Origin: CAMCXT01 sp046302715
Lineage (GTDB): Bacteria > Bacteroidota > Bacteroidia > M30B66
Assembly (NCBI GenBank): GCA_046302715.1
Contig: JBKCHQ010000191.1
Span: forward strand, 1 to 26,369
Direction of reading: 5' to 3'
Length of the DNA stretch: 26,369 nt
The notes below the pieces were generated by a model. The model worked only from the letters and a program-made list of their open reading frames with translations. It was not told the DNA's origin and made no database searches. The position numbers were made by a program, and so were the translations under genes. Positions 9,123-17,228 of the stretch are shown here, one piece after another (position 1 is the first letter of the stretch; each line of letters begins with the position of its first letter).

Positions 9123-9818
9123 TCAGGCACCGATTGACTTTAAATCAACCGCAACCGAAGGACTCATAGTACTCGACAAATAAATGCTACGTACATAAGC
9201 TCCCTTAGCGCTAGAAGGCTTTAGCTTCATAATTGTCTGAAGCAATTCCTTAGCGTTGTCGTGAAGCTTTTCTGAACTGAACGAAGCTTTGCCGATTGCA
9301 GCATGCACGATACCGGTTTTGTCCACTTTGAAGTCAATTTTACCAGCTTTAACTTCTGTTACAGCCTTACCAACTTCTAGTGTTACGGTACCTGTCTTGG
9401 GGTTAGGCATCAAGCCGCGTGGACCCAGAACGCGTCCGAGTGCACCAACTTTTGCCATAATGCTGGGCATAGTGATGATCACATCAACATCTGTCCAGCC
9501 CCCTTTAATTTTATCAATGTATTCATCCAGACCTACAAAATCAGCACCAGCAGCCTTGGCTTCATCCTCCTTATCGGGAGTACAAAGTACCAAAACACGA
9601 ACAGCTTTACCGGTTCCATGAGGAAGTGATACAGTACCGCGAACCATTTGATTGGCTTTGCGGGGATCTACTCCCAAACGAACAGCTAAATCTACCGATG
9701 CGTCGAATTTAGTCGTGGTGATTTCCTTAATCAGGCGGGCGGCATCTAAAAGTGGGTAGAATTTATCCTCTTCCACTTTTCCGATTACGGCCTTGCGTTT
9801 TTTAGTCAGTTTTGCCAT
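9123..9818 (-). CDS. rplA: 50S ribosomal protein L1
   Basis: L1 forms the mobile L1 stalk on the large subunit near the E site, 231 residues. Family hallmarks are visible: VRLGVDPRKANQMVRGTVSLPHGTGK (about 46-71), then LGRVLGPRGLMPNPKTGTV (about 127-145), and the C-terminal KPSSAKGAYVRSIYLSSTMSPSV. The ATG start is preceded by a GGAGAAG stretch, one of the few Shine-Dalgarno-like sequences in this cluster. The gene follows rplK by 20 bases. In many bacteria L1 binds the start of the rplKA message to repress it; no such site was clearly recognised here. Confidence 0.97.
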   Translation of the reverse strand: MAKLTKKRKAVIGKVEEDKFYPLLDAARLIKEITTTKFDASVDLAVRLGVDPRKANQMVRGTVSLPHGTGKAVRVLVLCTPDKEDEAKAAGADFVGLDEYIDKIKGGWTDVDVIITMPSIMAKVGALGRVLGPRGLMPNPKTGTVTLEVGKAVTEVKAGKIDFKVDKTGIVHAAIGKASFSSEKLHDNAKELLQTIMKLKPSSAKGAYVRSIYLSSTMSPSVAVDLKSIGA

Positions 9819-9838
9819 TTCTTCTCCGTGTTAATGAA

Positions 9839-10276
9839 TTAAAAAGGGCGCTGACCATCAACGTTAATACCCATACTGCGTGCGGTACCTGCCACCATGC
9901 TCATAGCCGATTCTACTGTAAAACAGTTTAAATCGGGCATTTTAGCTTCGGCAATACCGCGCACTGTATCCCAGGTAATGGTTGCTACTTTCTTACGGTT
10001 AGGTTCAGCAGAACCACTCTGTAATTTCGCAGCTTCCTTAAGTTGTACGGCAACCGGTGGAGTTTTTATGATAAAGTCGAAAGACTTATCGATATAAACT
10101 GTAATGATTACCGGCAAAACCTTACCAGCCTGATCTTGCGTACGGGCGTTAAACTGCTTGCAGAAATCCATAATGTTCACACCCTTGGCACCGAGAGCCG
10201 GACCAATTGGTGGTGAAGGATTCGCTGCTCCGCCTTTCACCTGTAGCTTAATGAGCGCACTTACTTCTTTTGCCAT
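9839..10276 (-). CDS. rplK: 50S ribosomal protein L11
   Basis: L11 binds the GTPase-associated centre of 23S rRNA and is needed for stringent-response signalling by RelA-type enzymes. It has 145 residues. The diagnostic N-terminal stretch NPSPPIGPALGAKGVNIMDF is at about 19-38, and the C-terminal domain includes FIIKTPPVAVQLKEAA and GTARSMGINVDGQ. The start is an ATG preceded by an A-rich stretch, typical of initiation in Bacteroidota. It lies 96 bases downstream of nusG. That gap contains a repeated CGATTC but no strong hairpin that I can see. Confidence 0.97.
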   Translation of the reverse strand: MAKEVSALIKLQVKGGAANPSPPIGPALGAKGVNIMDFCKQFNARTQDQAGKVLPVIITVYIDKSFDFIIKTPPVAVQLKEAAKLQSGSAEPNRKKVATITWDTVRGIAEAKMPDLNCFTVESAMSMVAGTARSMGINVDGQRPF

Positions 10277-10372
10277 TTTTATTGTTTATTGAATCGCGGA
10301 ATTTGTTTCGAATCGGGAGGGGAAGCATTTTACGTGGAGAAGACAACCCAACTCTTACAATTCCCACTGTTT

Positions 10373-10939
10373 TTATTCTTTTTCTACTTGCATGTAATTC
10401 AATTCAAGCGGTGTTTTACGCCCGAAAATCTTTACCATTACGATAAGCTTTTTCTTTTCTTCATTTATCTCCTCAATGGTACCCGTAAAGCTGTTAAACG
10501 GACCATCAATAACTTTTACAGATTCACCGACTATAAAAGGAATATTAAGCTCGGCATCACTTTCGGTAAGTTCATCCACTTTACCTAAAATACGATTAAC
10601 CTCTACCTGACGTAGCGGAATAGGCTGACCTTTATCGCCAAGAAACCCTATAACTCCTGGAATATTTTTCAGAATGTGAGGGATTTCACCGATCATTATG
10701 GCCTCTACCATGATGTATCCGGGAAAATAATTACGTTCCTTACTTATTTTTTTACCGTTTCTGATTTGATAAATCTTTTCGGTAGGAATAAGTACCTGAG
10801 AGATGTAGGCCTGTATATTGTTGCGGATAATTTCGGAGTCAATATATTCTTTGACTTTTTTTTCCTTTCCGCTAACGGCGCGCACCACATACCATTTTTT
10901 GGTAACGGCTGATTCTTCGGTCATAATTGCTCCTGACAT
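10373..10939 (-). CDS. nusG: Transcription termination/antitermination protein NusG
   Basis: NusG binds RNA polymerase and couples transcription with Rho or the ribosome. The N-terminal NGN domain starts at KKWYVVRAVSGKEKKVKEY. The C-terminal KOW domain has VGESVKVIDGPFNSFTGTIEEIN (about 139-161). The long form is 188 residues, and its ATG overlaps the secE stop by one base (TAATG), suggesting translational coupling. A second in-frame ATG at 10924, five codons later, is preceded by AGGAG and gives a 183-residue protein starting MTEESAVTKK. That start is about equally plausible. The operon position after secE is standard. Confidence 0.96.
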   Translation of the reverse strand: MSGAIMTEESAVTKKWYVVRAVSGKEKKVKEYIDSEIIRNNIQAYISQVLIPTEKIYQIRNGKKISKERNYFPGYIMVEAIMIGEIPHILKNIPGVIGFLGDKGQPIPLRQVEVNRILGKVDELTESDAELNIPFIVGESVKVIDGPFNSFTGTIEEINEEKKKLIVMVKIFGRKTPLELNYMQVEKE

Positions 10940-11133
10940 TATTTAAATAAACTATAAAACAATTCCATCACGTTGCTGAACGAAAAGTCCATTGCAAAAA
11001 TCATCAGGGCGATAATGATGGAAGAAACCATAACCAACAGCGCTGTTGACTGAAGTTCTGACCAAGTTGGCCAGGTTACCTTATGCATAAGTTCGTTGTA
11101 CGATTCTTCGATATATGTTTTAAGCTTTGTCAT
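10939..11133 (-). CDS. secE: Preprotein translocase subunit SecE
   Basis: SecE is the small essential membrane subunit that clamps SecY in the Sec translocon. From the ATG at 11133 it has 64 residues. A cytoplasmic helix with the conserved KVTWPTWSELQ motif (about 18-28) is followed by one membrane span (ALLVMVSSIIIALMIFAMDF). A longer frame could begin at a GTG at 11154, but that codon lies within the 3' end of the tRNA-Trp gene and family members have about 60-65 residues, so the ATG is chosen. The gene follows tRNA-Trp directly and overlaps nusG by one base. Confidence 0.93.
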   Translation of the reverse strand: MTKLKTYIEESYNELMHKVTWPTWSELQSTALLVMVSSIIIALMIFAMDFSFSNVMELFYSLFK

Positions 11134-11151
11134 TGCTTTGGTGATGATTTG

Positions 11152-11224
11152 CACGGGTGGCAGGGCTCGAACCTACAACCTACGGTTTTGGAGACCGCCA
11201 CTCTACCAATTGAGCTACACCCGT
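11152..11224 (-). tRNA. tRNA-Trp (anticodon CCA)
   Basis: A 73-base cloverleaf is visible. The acceptor stem is ACGGGTG/CACCCGT, perfectly paired. The D arm starts TAGCTC, the anticodon loop is CTCCAAA and the T loop is TTCGAGC. The discriminator base is G and no CCA is encoded. It lies between tuf and secE, the usual place in Bacteroidota, and is probably the first element of the secE-nusG-ribosomal protein transcript. Confidence 0.97.
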
Positions 11225-11299
11225 TTGTTATTAAATAAATTCGAACACTAATAGGTACTGTCCGAAAGGCGATTTGAATTGAAAGAACGAGGACTTAAA

Positions 11300-11372
11300 A
11301 CAGGAACCCGTTTACAGGGTGAAAAGGTGTCCGCTCCTAAGATGGAGCGAAACACCTTTTAAGATTTCCTGT
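11300..11372 (-). terminator. Nested hairpin terminator after tuf
   Basis: The core hairpin at 11322-11360 pairs AAAAGGTGT with ACACCTTTT and CGCTCC with GGAGCG, with small internal bulges and a 6-base loop. An outer pair, ACAGGAA (11300-11306) with TTCCTGT (11366-11372), encloses it. It lies 9-81 bases after the tuf stop. The A-run/T-run ends allow termination from either strand, although only the minus strand seems to need it. It probably separates tuf from the tRNA-Trp-secE unit, perhaps incompletely. Confidence 0.7.
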
Positions 11373-11381
11373 AATAAAGGA

Positions 11382-12569
11382 TTATTCGATGATTTCAGTA
11401 ACCTGACCTGCACCAACCGTACGGCCACCTTCGCGGATAGCGAAACGTAAACCTTTGTCCATTGCAACAGGCACAATTAGGTTAACCTGAATAGTGATGT
11501 TATCACCAGGCACAACCATCTCACGACCTTCTGGAAGCGTAATTTCTCCAGTTACGTCGGTAGTACGTAGATAAAACTGAGGACGGTATTTGTTATGGAA
11601 AGGAGTGTGACGACCACCTTCTTCTTTCTTAAGGATATAAACCTCAGCTTTGAATTTAGTATGCGGAGTGATAGAACCTGGTTTTGCGATAACCATTCCA
11701 CGACGGATATCAGCTTTGTCGATACCACGCAGCAGAAGACCTACGTTATCACCAGCTTCGCCACGGTCAAGAATCTTACGGAACATCTCAACACCTGTAA
11801 CAGTAGACGTTAACTTTTCAGTTTGCATACCCATGATCTCTACAGAATCACCTGAGTTGATAACTCCTGTTTCAATACGACCAGTAGCTACTGTACCACG
11901 ACCAGTGATAGAGAAAACGTCTTCAACAGGCATCAAAAAGGCTTTATCTACCTGACGTGGAGGAATTGGAATGTAAGTATCTACCGCTTCCATTAATTCC
12001 ATAATTTTTGGAACCCAAGTGCTATCGTTGTTCAAACCACCAAGAGCAGAACCACGAATGATCGGAGTATTATCACCATCGAAGTTGTAGAAGCTCAAAA
12101 GCTCGCGGATTTCCATTTCAACGAGATCAAGAAGTTCGGCATCATCAACCATGTCCACCTTGTTCATGAACACTACAATTTTAGGTACACCAACCTGACG
12201 GGCAAGAAGGATGTGCTCACGTGTTTGAGGCATTGGACCATCAGTTGCAGCTACAACAAGAACAGCTCCGTCCATCTGGGCAGCACCAGTAACCATGTTC
12301 TTTACATAGTCGGCGTGACCTGGACAGTCAACGTGAGCGTAGTGGCGGTTTGCAGTTGAATACTCAACGTGCGAAGTATTGATAGTAATACCACGCTCTT
12401 TTTCTTCGGGAGCGTTGTCAATCGAGTCGAATGAACGCGCTTCAGAAAGACCTGCATTAGCCAACACGGTAGTGATAGCTGCGGTCAGAGTGGTTTTACC
12501 GTGGTCAACGTGACCAATTGTACCAATGTTTACGTGCGGTTTGGACCGGTCGAATTTTTCTTTAGCCAT
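11382..12569 (-). CDS. tuf: Translation elongation factor Tu
   Basis: EF-Tu delivers aminoacyl-tRNA to the ribosome using GTP, 395 residues, complete. The GTPase motifs are GHVDHGKT (19-26), DCPGH (81-85) and NKVD (136-139). Domain 2 includes GRGTVATGRIETG, and domain 3 includes HTPFHNKYRPQFYLRTTDVTG. It lies downstream of four tRNA genes and is followed by a strong hairpin. The leader immediately before the ATG is almost pure A and C (repeats of CAAAAA), with no Shine-Dalgarno sequence, as expected for a highly translated gene in Bacteroidota. Confidence 0.98.
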   Translation of the reverse strand: MAKEKFDRSKPHVNIGTIGHVDHGKTTLTAAITTVLANAGLSEARSFDSIDNAPEEKERGITINTSHVEYSTANRHYAHVDCPGHADYVKNMVTGAAQMDGAVLVVAATDGPMPQTREHILLARQVGVPKIVVFMNKVDMVDDAELLDLVEMEIRELLSFYNFDGDNTPIIRGSALGGLNNDSTWVPKIMELMEAVDTYIPIPPRQVDKAFLMPVEDVFSITGRGTVATGRIETGVINSGDSVEIMGMQTEKLTSTVTGVEMFRKILDRGEAGDNVGLLLRGIDKADIRRGMVIAKPGSITPHTKFKAEVYILKKEEGGRHTPFHNKYRPQFYLRTTDVTGEITLPEGREMVVPGDNITIQVNLIVPVAMDKGLRFAIREGGRTVGAGQVTEIIE

Positions 12570-12635
12570 GGTTTGTTTTTGTTTTTGTTTGTTTAAAAAT
12601 TGTTTTTGTATTCAGGTTTAAAAAGTTCAGCTTTG

Positions 12636-12707
<72 letters not shown>

Positions 12708-12741
12708 TTTTGCAGTCTGAAATCCCGACTGCTCGGCTTGG

Positions 12742-12814
12742 AGCGGAAGACCGGGCTCGAACCGGCCACCCTCAGCTTGGAAGGCTGATGCTCTACCAAA
12801 TGAGCTACTTCCGC
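12742..12814 (-). tRNA. tRNA-Gly (anticodon TCC)
   Basis: A 73-base cloverleaf. The acceptor stem GCGGAAG/CTTCCGC is perfect, the anticodon stem TCAGC/GCTGA carries loop CTTCCAA, and the T stem is GCCGG/CCGGT with one G-U pair. The discriminator is T and no CCA is encoded. It is third in the tRNA cluster. Confidence 0.97.
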
Positions 12815-12930
12815 GTTTGTTTTTAAGAGTAAACAACTCTCTCGTAGGTTAAGCCTGATGCGATATTTCGAAAATTCCGAAAACACATAAAAGAACCGTG
12901 ACCATGGTTCTCAGACCAAACATACTCTGT

Positions 12931-13016
12931 TGGTGGGGAGAGAAGGATTCGAACCTTCGAACTCCGAAGAGGACAGATTTACAGTCTGTTGCCGTTGGCC
13001 ACTTGGCTATCTCCCC
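12931..13016 (-). tRNA. tRNA-Tyr (anticodon GTA)
   Basis: This is a class II tRNA with a long variable arm (CCTCTTCGGAGTTC). The acceptor stem GGGGAGA/TCTCCCC is perfect and the anticodon loop is CTGTAAA. The discriminator is A (12934), followed by a genomically encoded CCA (12933-12931). It is the only one of the five tRNA genes here with encoded CCA. The body without CCA is 83 bases. Confidence 0.97.
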
Positions 13017-13054
13017 TACCTCTTTGCAACACAAAATCATACTACAAAGAACAG

Positions 13055-13127
13055 AGCCGAAGAAGGGACTCGAACCCCCGACCAGCTGATTACAAATCAG
13101 CTGCTCTACCAGCTGAGCTACTTCGGC
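13055..13127 (-). tRNA. tRNA-Thr (anticodon TGT)
   Basis: A 73-base cloverleaf. The acceptor stem GCCGAAG/CTTCGGC is perfect and the anticodon stem GCTGA/TCAGC carries loop TTTGTAA. The T stem GGGGG/CCCTT includes two G-U pairs. The discriminator is T and no CCA is encoded. It is first in the tRNA-tuf transcript, about 45 bases after the predicted transcription start. Confidence 0.97.
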
Positions 13128-13178
13128 TTTTACCTTTTTTTAAAAGTGCATAACTCTACACCCCTCAAAAAAGGTGTG

Positions 13179-13209
13179 CAAATGTAGGAAAGAAAATATT
13201 CTTGCCAAA
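13179..13209 (-). promoter_or_regulatory. Bacteroidota-type promoter for the tRNA-tuf cluster
   Basis: On the minus strand TTTG (13209-13206) is followed after exactly 19 bases by TACATTTG (13186-13179). This matches the known Bacteroidota -33 TTTG and -7 TAnnTTTG elements completely. Transcription should begin near 13172, upstream of tRNA-Thr(TGT). A short ACACC/GGTGT hairpin follows in the leader. It is the best promoter in the window. Confidence 0.75.
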
Positions 13210-13273
13210 TTTATTTTAAAGGAATATCAGTTTTTTTTTATCCAAAAACACTAAAGCCTTTAAATTCAAATTT

Positions 13274-13573
13274 TTATAAGCTCTTAATTTTATCCTTATG
13301 CTTTGCCAACTGATTGCGCAAGGCTTCTGAACACTGATCAACTGCCTCTTCAAAACTCTTACACTGACGCTTTGCAAATAAATCGTTACCGCTTACATGC
13401 AAGCGTATTTCCGCAATTTTATTTTCGTTATTGGAGGCTTTGTCCAGTTTTAAGGTAACATCCGTTTCTAAAATAGTATCATACACCGATGATAATTTAG
13501 CCATTTTTGAATCGACAAAGTCGATGAGTTTGCGATCGGCATCGAAATGCACAGATTGAAGATTAACTTTCAT
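13274..13573 (-). CDS. hpf: Ribosome hibernation promoting factor, short type (HPF/RaiA family)
   Basis: This is a 99-residue sigma-54 modulation / S30EA family protein that binds the 30S subunit in slow growth and helps inactivate ribosomes. The N-terminus KVNLQSVHFDADRKLIDFVDSKMAKL and the central KLDKASNNENKIAEIRLHVSGNDLFAKRQCKSFEEAVDQC fit the beta-alpha-beta fold (described by segments, about 2-26 and 42-81). It lacks the long C-terminal dimerisation domain. Its place upstream of the tRNA-tuf cluster is usual in Bacteroidota. About 65 bases separate its stop from the tRNA promoter, with no convincing terminator seen. Confidence 0.9.
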   Translation of the reverse strand: MKVNLQSVHFDADRKLIDFVDSKMAKLSSVYDTILETDVTLKLDKASNNENKIAEIRLHVSGNDLFAKRQCKSFEEAVDQCSEALRNQLAKHKDKIKSL

Positions 13574-13636
13574 ACGTATATATTTTTATACTCCGTAACC
13601 TAAACTGCCCGAAGTATGATTACACTTGCTAAAGTA

Positions 13637-13644
13637 TATATTTG
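13637..13644 (+). promoter_or_regulatory. Candidate -7 element for the dehydrogenase gene
   Basis: TATATTTG fits TAnnTTTG and lies 66 bases before the ATG at 13711. No clear TTTG is seen about 19 bases upstream. The element covers a TTG that could begin a longer reading frame, which argues that the true start is the later ATG. Confidence 0.4.
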
Positions 13645-13710
13645 CGTCAAAATTCAGACATCCGAATTCTTAAAAAATCACAAATACCTGATAGCACAGA
13701 TACTAATTTC

Positions 13711-14784
13711 ATGAGATACGTTTCACATAAACAGCTGCACGATTTTTCATGTCGGATTTTTATTAAAGCGGGAATGCTTGCCGAGGAGGCCGCCATTGCC
13801 AGCACAACGCTTATTAGCGCCGATTTGCGGGGCATTGATTCTCATGGCATTGCACGTTTACCGGGCTATATGAGACTTTTTAAACTGGGACGTATGAATC
13901 CGCGTCCGCAGATAAAAACGATTCATGAATCGCCTTCCACTCTTACATTAGACGCAGATAATGCTCCCGGTTTGCTTGCCGGTCCTTATGCTATGGATTT
14001 GGCCATTAAAAAAGCCGAAACCTGCGGAACGGGTTGGGTGGCCGTGCAAAATTCAAATCACTTTGGCATTGCGGGATTTCATGCTATGCGTGCCTTACAC
14101 CATCAAATGATTGGCATAGCTATGACCAATGCCAGTCCACTAGTGGCGCCTACATTTTCAACTTCACGACTTTTAGGCACCAATCCCATAGCCTTTGCGG
14201 TGCCCGCCCTTAACGAGCCGCCCTTTGTGGCTGATTTTGCCACAACTACTGCGGCCAATGGTAAACTTGAAATTTTACAACGAAAAAACGAGAATGCTCC
14301 ACTAGGATGGATTCAAGATAAATCGGGCAATACATCCGAAAATCCCAATGAGCTCGCTGTAGGAGGTGCACTGTTACCGCTTGGTAGCGACCGAGAGCAT
14401 GGCAGTCACAAAGGGTATTGTCTGGGGGCTACGGTGGATATTTTATCGGCTATACTTTCGGGTGCTAACTACGGACCATGGGTGCCTCCTTTTGTAGCAT
14501 TTTTAAATCCGCCCGATAATCCCGTTGGAAAAGGTATTGGCCATTTTTTCGGAGCCTTGCGAGTGGATGCCTTTAGGCCCGCTGACGATTTTCTGAAACA
14601 TATGGACCACTGGATACAAACTTTCAGACAGGCCGAAAGAGTGAATCCCAATCAACCGATAATAATTCCGGGCGATCCCGAACGACTAACCGAATTTACA
14701 AGAATCCAGGAAGGAATTCCATTGCATCCCACTGTCGACAATTCCTTAATCGCTTTAGGAAAAGAACTGGATATCAGTTTTTAG
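13711..14784 (+). CDS. Malate/L-lactate dehydrogenase family oxidoreductase (Ldh_2)
   Basis: This is an NAD(P)-dependent 2-hydroxyacid dehydrogenase of the malate / L-lactate / ureidoglycolate family, which is unrelated to classical Rossmann-fold lactate dehydrogenases. From the ATG at 13711 it has 357 residues, normal for the family. Signature stretches are DLRGIDSHGIARL (about 38-50, with the conserved H45), SNHFGIAG and GSHKGY. The frame extends upstream to a TTG at 13642, but that would add 23 residues not seen in the family. The substrate cannot be read from the sequence. It is divergent from hpf, and its stop codon overlaps that of the convergent helicase gene. Confidence 0.9.
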   Translation: MRYVSHKQLHDFSCRIFIKAGMLAEEAAIASTTLISADLRGIDSHGIARLPGYMRLFKLGRMNPRPQIKTIHESPSTLTLDADNAPGLLAGPYAMDLAIKKAETCGTGWVAVQNSNHFGIAGFHAMRALHHQMIGIAMTNASPLVAPTFSTSRLLGTNPIAFAVPALNEPPFVADFATTTAANGKLEILQRKNENAPLGWIQDKSGNTSENPNELAVGGALLPLGSDREHGSHKGYCLGATVDILSAILSGANYGPWVPPFVAFLNPPDNPVGKGIGHFFGALRVDAFRPADDFLKHMDHWIQTFRQAERVNPNQPIIIPGDPERLTEFTRIQEGIPLHPTVDNSLIALGKELDISF

Positions 14785-16544
14785 GGCCTTCTCCCCTGCC
14801 GTCCACTCGAAAAACCTTGTTTTTGAAAGCGGTCTTTTCTATTTCCGTTAAAAGCAAAATCAGGTTTACCCGATTTACCGCCTCTCGAAGGTGAACGATC
14901 TGAATATTTATTGGAACGTCCAGATCCTTCGCCTCTGCCTTTGTCAGTTTTTTCTACACGTATGGGACGGTCGTTTACATATACTTCGTCAAAACGAGTT
15001 TCAACCAGATGTGCAAATTGCTGAGGAACTTCGAAGAACGAGAACGTTCTTCGCAATTCTATTTTACCCACTTTAGCATTGGGCAATCCCGTGGTATCAC
15101 AGATTAAACGCACCATACCCGATTTATCCACGCCGTCTAATTCTCCTACCGATACAAAATAACGTGTCATCGGCACCGAAGCATTTTTGCCCGAACGATC
15201 GCCTTCGGCAAAACTAGGTCCTGACTGATTTAAATCGGCAGCATTGCGATAATACTCTAGAAAACGGTTAAATTCAAGTGACAAAAATCGTCGAATAACC
15301 TCTTCTTTCTCCAGATCTGAAAAATGCTCAATAATTGCCGGGAGATAATGTTCAATATCGGGATTTACTGCAACATCATGCGCTTTGTTGGCCAAATGGA
15401 GCAACTGTTGTTCGCAGACTTCAATACCACCTGGCACCGGCTTTTTCTCAAACTGGGTTCCGATTTTTTTCTCAATCGAACGAATTTTTGAGATATCTTT
15501 TGCGGTTACTATGGCCAGCGAAATACCATGCTTGCCGGCCCTCGCCGTACGTCCTGAGCGATGCGTATAACTCTCGGGATCGTCGGGTAAATTGTAGTTT
15601 ATAACATGCGAAATGCTATCCACATCAATACCTCTTGCAGCTACGTCGGTTGCTACCAACATTTGCAAGTGCTTCGAACGAAATTTACGCATCACGGCAT
15701 CACGCTGCGCCTGGCTCAAATCACCGTGCAATGAATCGGCATTATATCCATCGCGGATAAGTTTTTCGGCAATCTCCTGCGTTTCAATCTTTGTGCGACA
15801 AAATATGATACCATAAATATCGGGATGATAGTCGGCTATGCGCTTTAAGGCCTCATAGCGATTAACATTGGACACCTGGTAATAAACGTGACGAATATTT
15901 TCGGCCGTAGAATTTTTCTTCCCCACCGATATCTCGACGGGCTCGGTCATATATTTCTTGGAGATTGCTGCCACTTCAGGCGGCATGGTTGCAGAAAAAA
16001 GCCAGGTTTGCTTTTCCTTAGGCGTGGTTGCTAGAATAAAATCGATATCGTCGCGAAAACCCATGTTGAGCATTTCGTCGGCTTCGTCGAGTACCACGGT
16101 TTCCACTTCTTCGAGGACTACGGCTTTGCGTTCGATTAAATCTTTTAAGCGGCCGGGTGTTGCTACTACAATTTGTACACCGCTACGAATGGTTCTGATT
16201 TGGGTAGAAATGGCAGCACCGCCATAAACAGCCACAATACTTACCTTAGGCATTTCTGTTGAGAACGCCTCTAAATCGCGAGCTATTTGTAAACAAAGCT
16301 CGCGTGTAGGACATAATACCAATACCTGCGGGATGCGGCGACCTTCGTCGATATTATGCAAAGCAGGTAGGCCGAAAGCAGCAGTTTTACCGGTTCCGGT
16401 TTGAGCCAAAGCTACAACGTCGGTAATGTTTTGGGTTAATAAAGGAATGGTTTGTTCCTGAATGGGGGTCGGAGACTGAAATCCCAATCGGGAGATGGCC
16501 TCGAGGAGCTCCTCACGGAGTCCAAGGTCTGAAAATGATGTCAT
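14781..16544 (-). CDS. DEAD-box ATP-dependent RNA helicase with DbpA-like RNA-binding domain
   Basis: This RNA helicase probably unwinds structured RNA in ribosome assembly, decay or cold adaptation. It has 587 residues from the ATG at 16544. Motifs in order are: Q motif (FQSPTPIQ), Walker A AQTGTGKT (47-54), PTREL, TPGR, DEAD (153-156), SAT (185-187), ARGID and HRSGRTAR (328-335). A DbpA-type RRM follows at about 460-532, then an Arg/Gly/Ser-rich basic tail (535-587). The frame could begin ten residues earlier at a TTG, but that lies within the likely -7 element, so the ATG is preferred. DeaD/CsdA is the nearest familiar relative. The specific RNA target is unknown. Confidence 0.94.
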   Translation of the reverse strand: MTSFSDLGLREELLEAISRLGFQSPTPIQEQTIPLLTQNITDVVALAQTGTGKTAAFGLPALHNIDEGRRIPQVLVLCPTRELCLQIARDLEAFSTEMPKVSIVAVYGGAAISTQIRTIRSGVQIVVATPGRLKDLIERKAVVLEEVETVVLDEADEMLNMGFRDDIDFILATTPKEKQTWLFSATMPPEVAAISKKYMTEPVEISVGKKNSTAENIRHVYYQVSNVNRYEALKRIADYHPDIYGIIFCRTKIETQEIAEKLIRDGYNADSLHGDLSQAQRDAVMRKFRSKHLQMLVATDVAARGIDVDSISHVINYNLPDDPESYTHRSGRTARAGKHGISLAIVTAKDISKIRSIEKKIGTQFEKKPVPGGIEVCEQQLLHLANKAHDVAVNPDIEHYLPAIIEHFSDLEKEEVIRRFLSLEFNRFLEYYRNAADLNQSGPSFAEGDRSGKNASVPMTRYFVSVGELDGVDKSGMVRLICDTTGLPNAKVGKIELRRTFSFFEVPQQFAHLVETRFDEVYVNDRPIRVEKTDKGRGEGSGRSNKYSDRSPSRGGKSGKPDFAFNGNRKDRFQKQGFSSGRQGRRP

Positions 16545-16560
16545 TATTATTATTAAGCCG

Positions 16561-16568
16561 CAAAGGTA
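16561..16568 (-). promoter_or_regulatory. Candidate -7 element for the RNA helicase gene
   Basis: TACCTTTG on the minus strand fits TAnnTTTG and ends 16 bases before the ATG at 16544. This predicts a leader of only about ten bases. No clear -33 TTTG is visible at the right distance. Confidence 0.45.
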
Positions 16569-16634
16569 AGTCAAATAATCGGTTTAATGGGATATTTGTT
16601 TTGGGCGGTCGGAATAAATGCAGATTACAACAAA

Positions 16635-17180
16635 TTATTCCGACATCCAATTCCTCTGCCTCTTAAACTTTTGGCCTCTTGGTACAATATCCGAAAATTG
16701 ATAGCCCTCCATTAAGCAGGTGGGTATTCCATCGCGCGCATAACTGTCGCTTTCAAATGTACATATAATTCGAAATATCTTGCTCTTATTCAATCTAAAG
16801 CGACTTTCATCAGAAAAAATAAGTAAGACCTCTTTGCCCTTCCAATTCGAATTTTCATCAAATTGACTATTTAGTGAATCTAAGTAAAACTCAATATTTT
16901 CATTTGAATAATCTGGAAAACAGAATTGTTTCCCTGTTTGCAAATCCTTAAAATTGAAACTTGTACCAAGTCCAAAATCTGCATCAACAAACATAGCTTC
17001 TAGATACAATTCAAACGGGCCTAATCGAACGGTGTCTTTCGAAGTATAATACATGCGCTCTTGATCAATACTGCACAGCATTTCTTCATAATTACGGACT
17101 ACAACCTGAGCATTTGATGAAGTATTAAAAATCAAAAAGACACTCCAAAAACCTAAAAACAATTTGTTTAATAATGTCAT
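16635..17180 (-). CDS. Secreted protein of unknown function
   Basis: I do not recognise this 181-residue protein. It starts with a clear signal peptide: MTLLNK, a hydrophobic stretch FLGFWSVFLIF, then NTSSNAQ with probable cleavage after NA. The mature part is acidic and aromatic-rich with scattered cysteines (C36, C92, and two more near residues 139 and 154). There are no further membrane spans, no lipobox and no known catalytic motif. It follows ppiD on the same strand, but a terminator lies between them, so it is probably transcribed separately. The cysteines could form disulfides in the periplasm, which is inference. Confidence 0.7.
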   Translation of the reverse strand: MTLLNKLFLGFWSVFLIFNTSSNAQVVVRNYEEMLCSIDQERMYYTSKDTVRLGPFELYLEAMFVDADFGLGTSFNFKDLQTGKQFCFPDYSNENIEFYLDSLNSQFDENSNWKGKEVLLIFSDESRFRLNKSKIFRIICTFESDSYARDGIPTCLMEGYQFSDIVPRGQKFKRQRNWMSE

Positions 17181-17228
17181 ATATATTACCCAAAAACTGA
17201 TTAACGTTTTTATTAGTTTTCATTGTAC

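Noticed and set aside
11134..11154. Upstream GTG extension of secE
   Set aside because: The GTG lies in the 3' end of the tRNA-Trp gene, and the family length fits the later ATG.
13642..13710. N-terminal extension of the dehydrogenase from a TTG
   Set aside because: It overlaps the likely -7 element and is not seen in the family.
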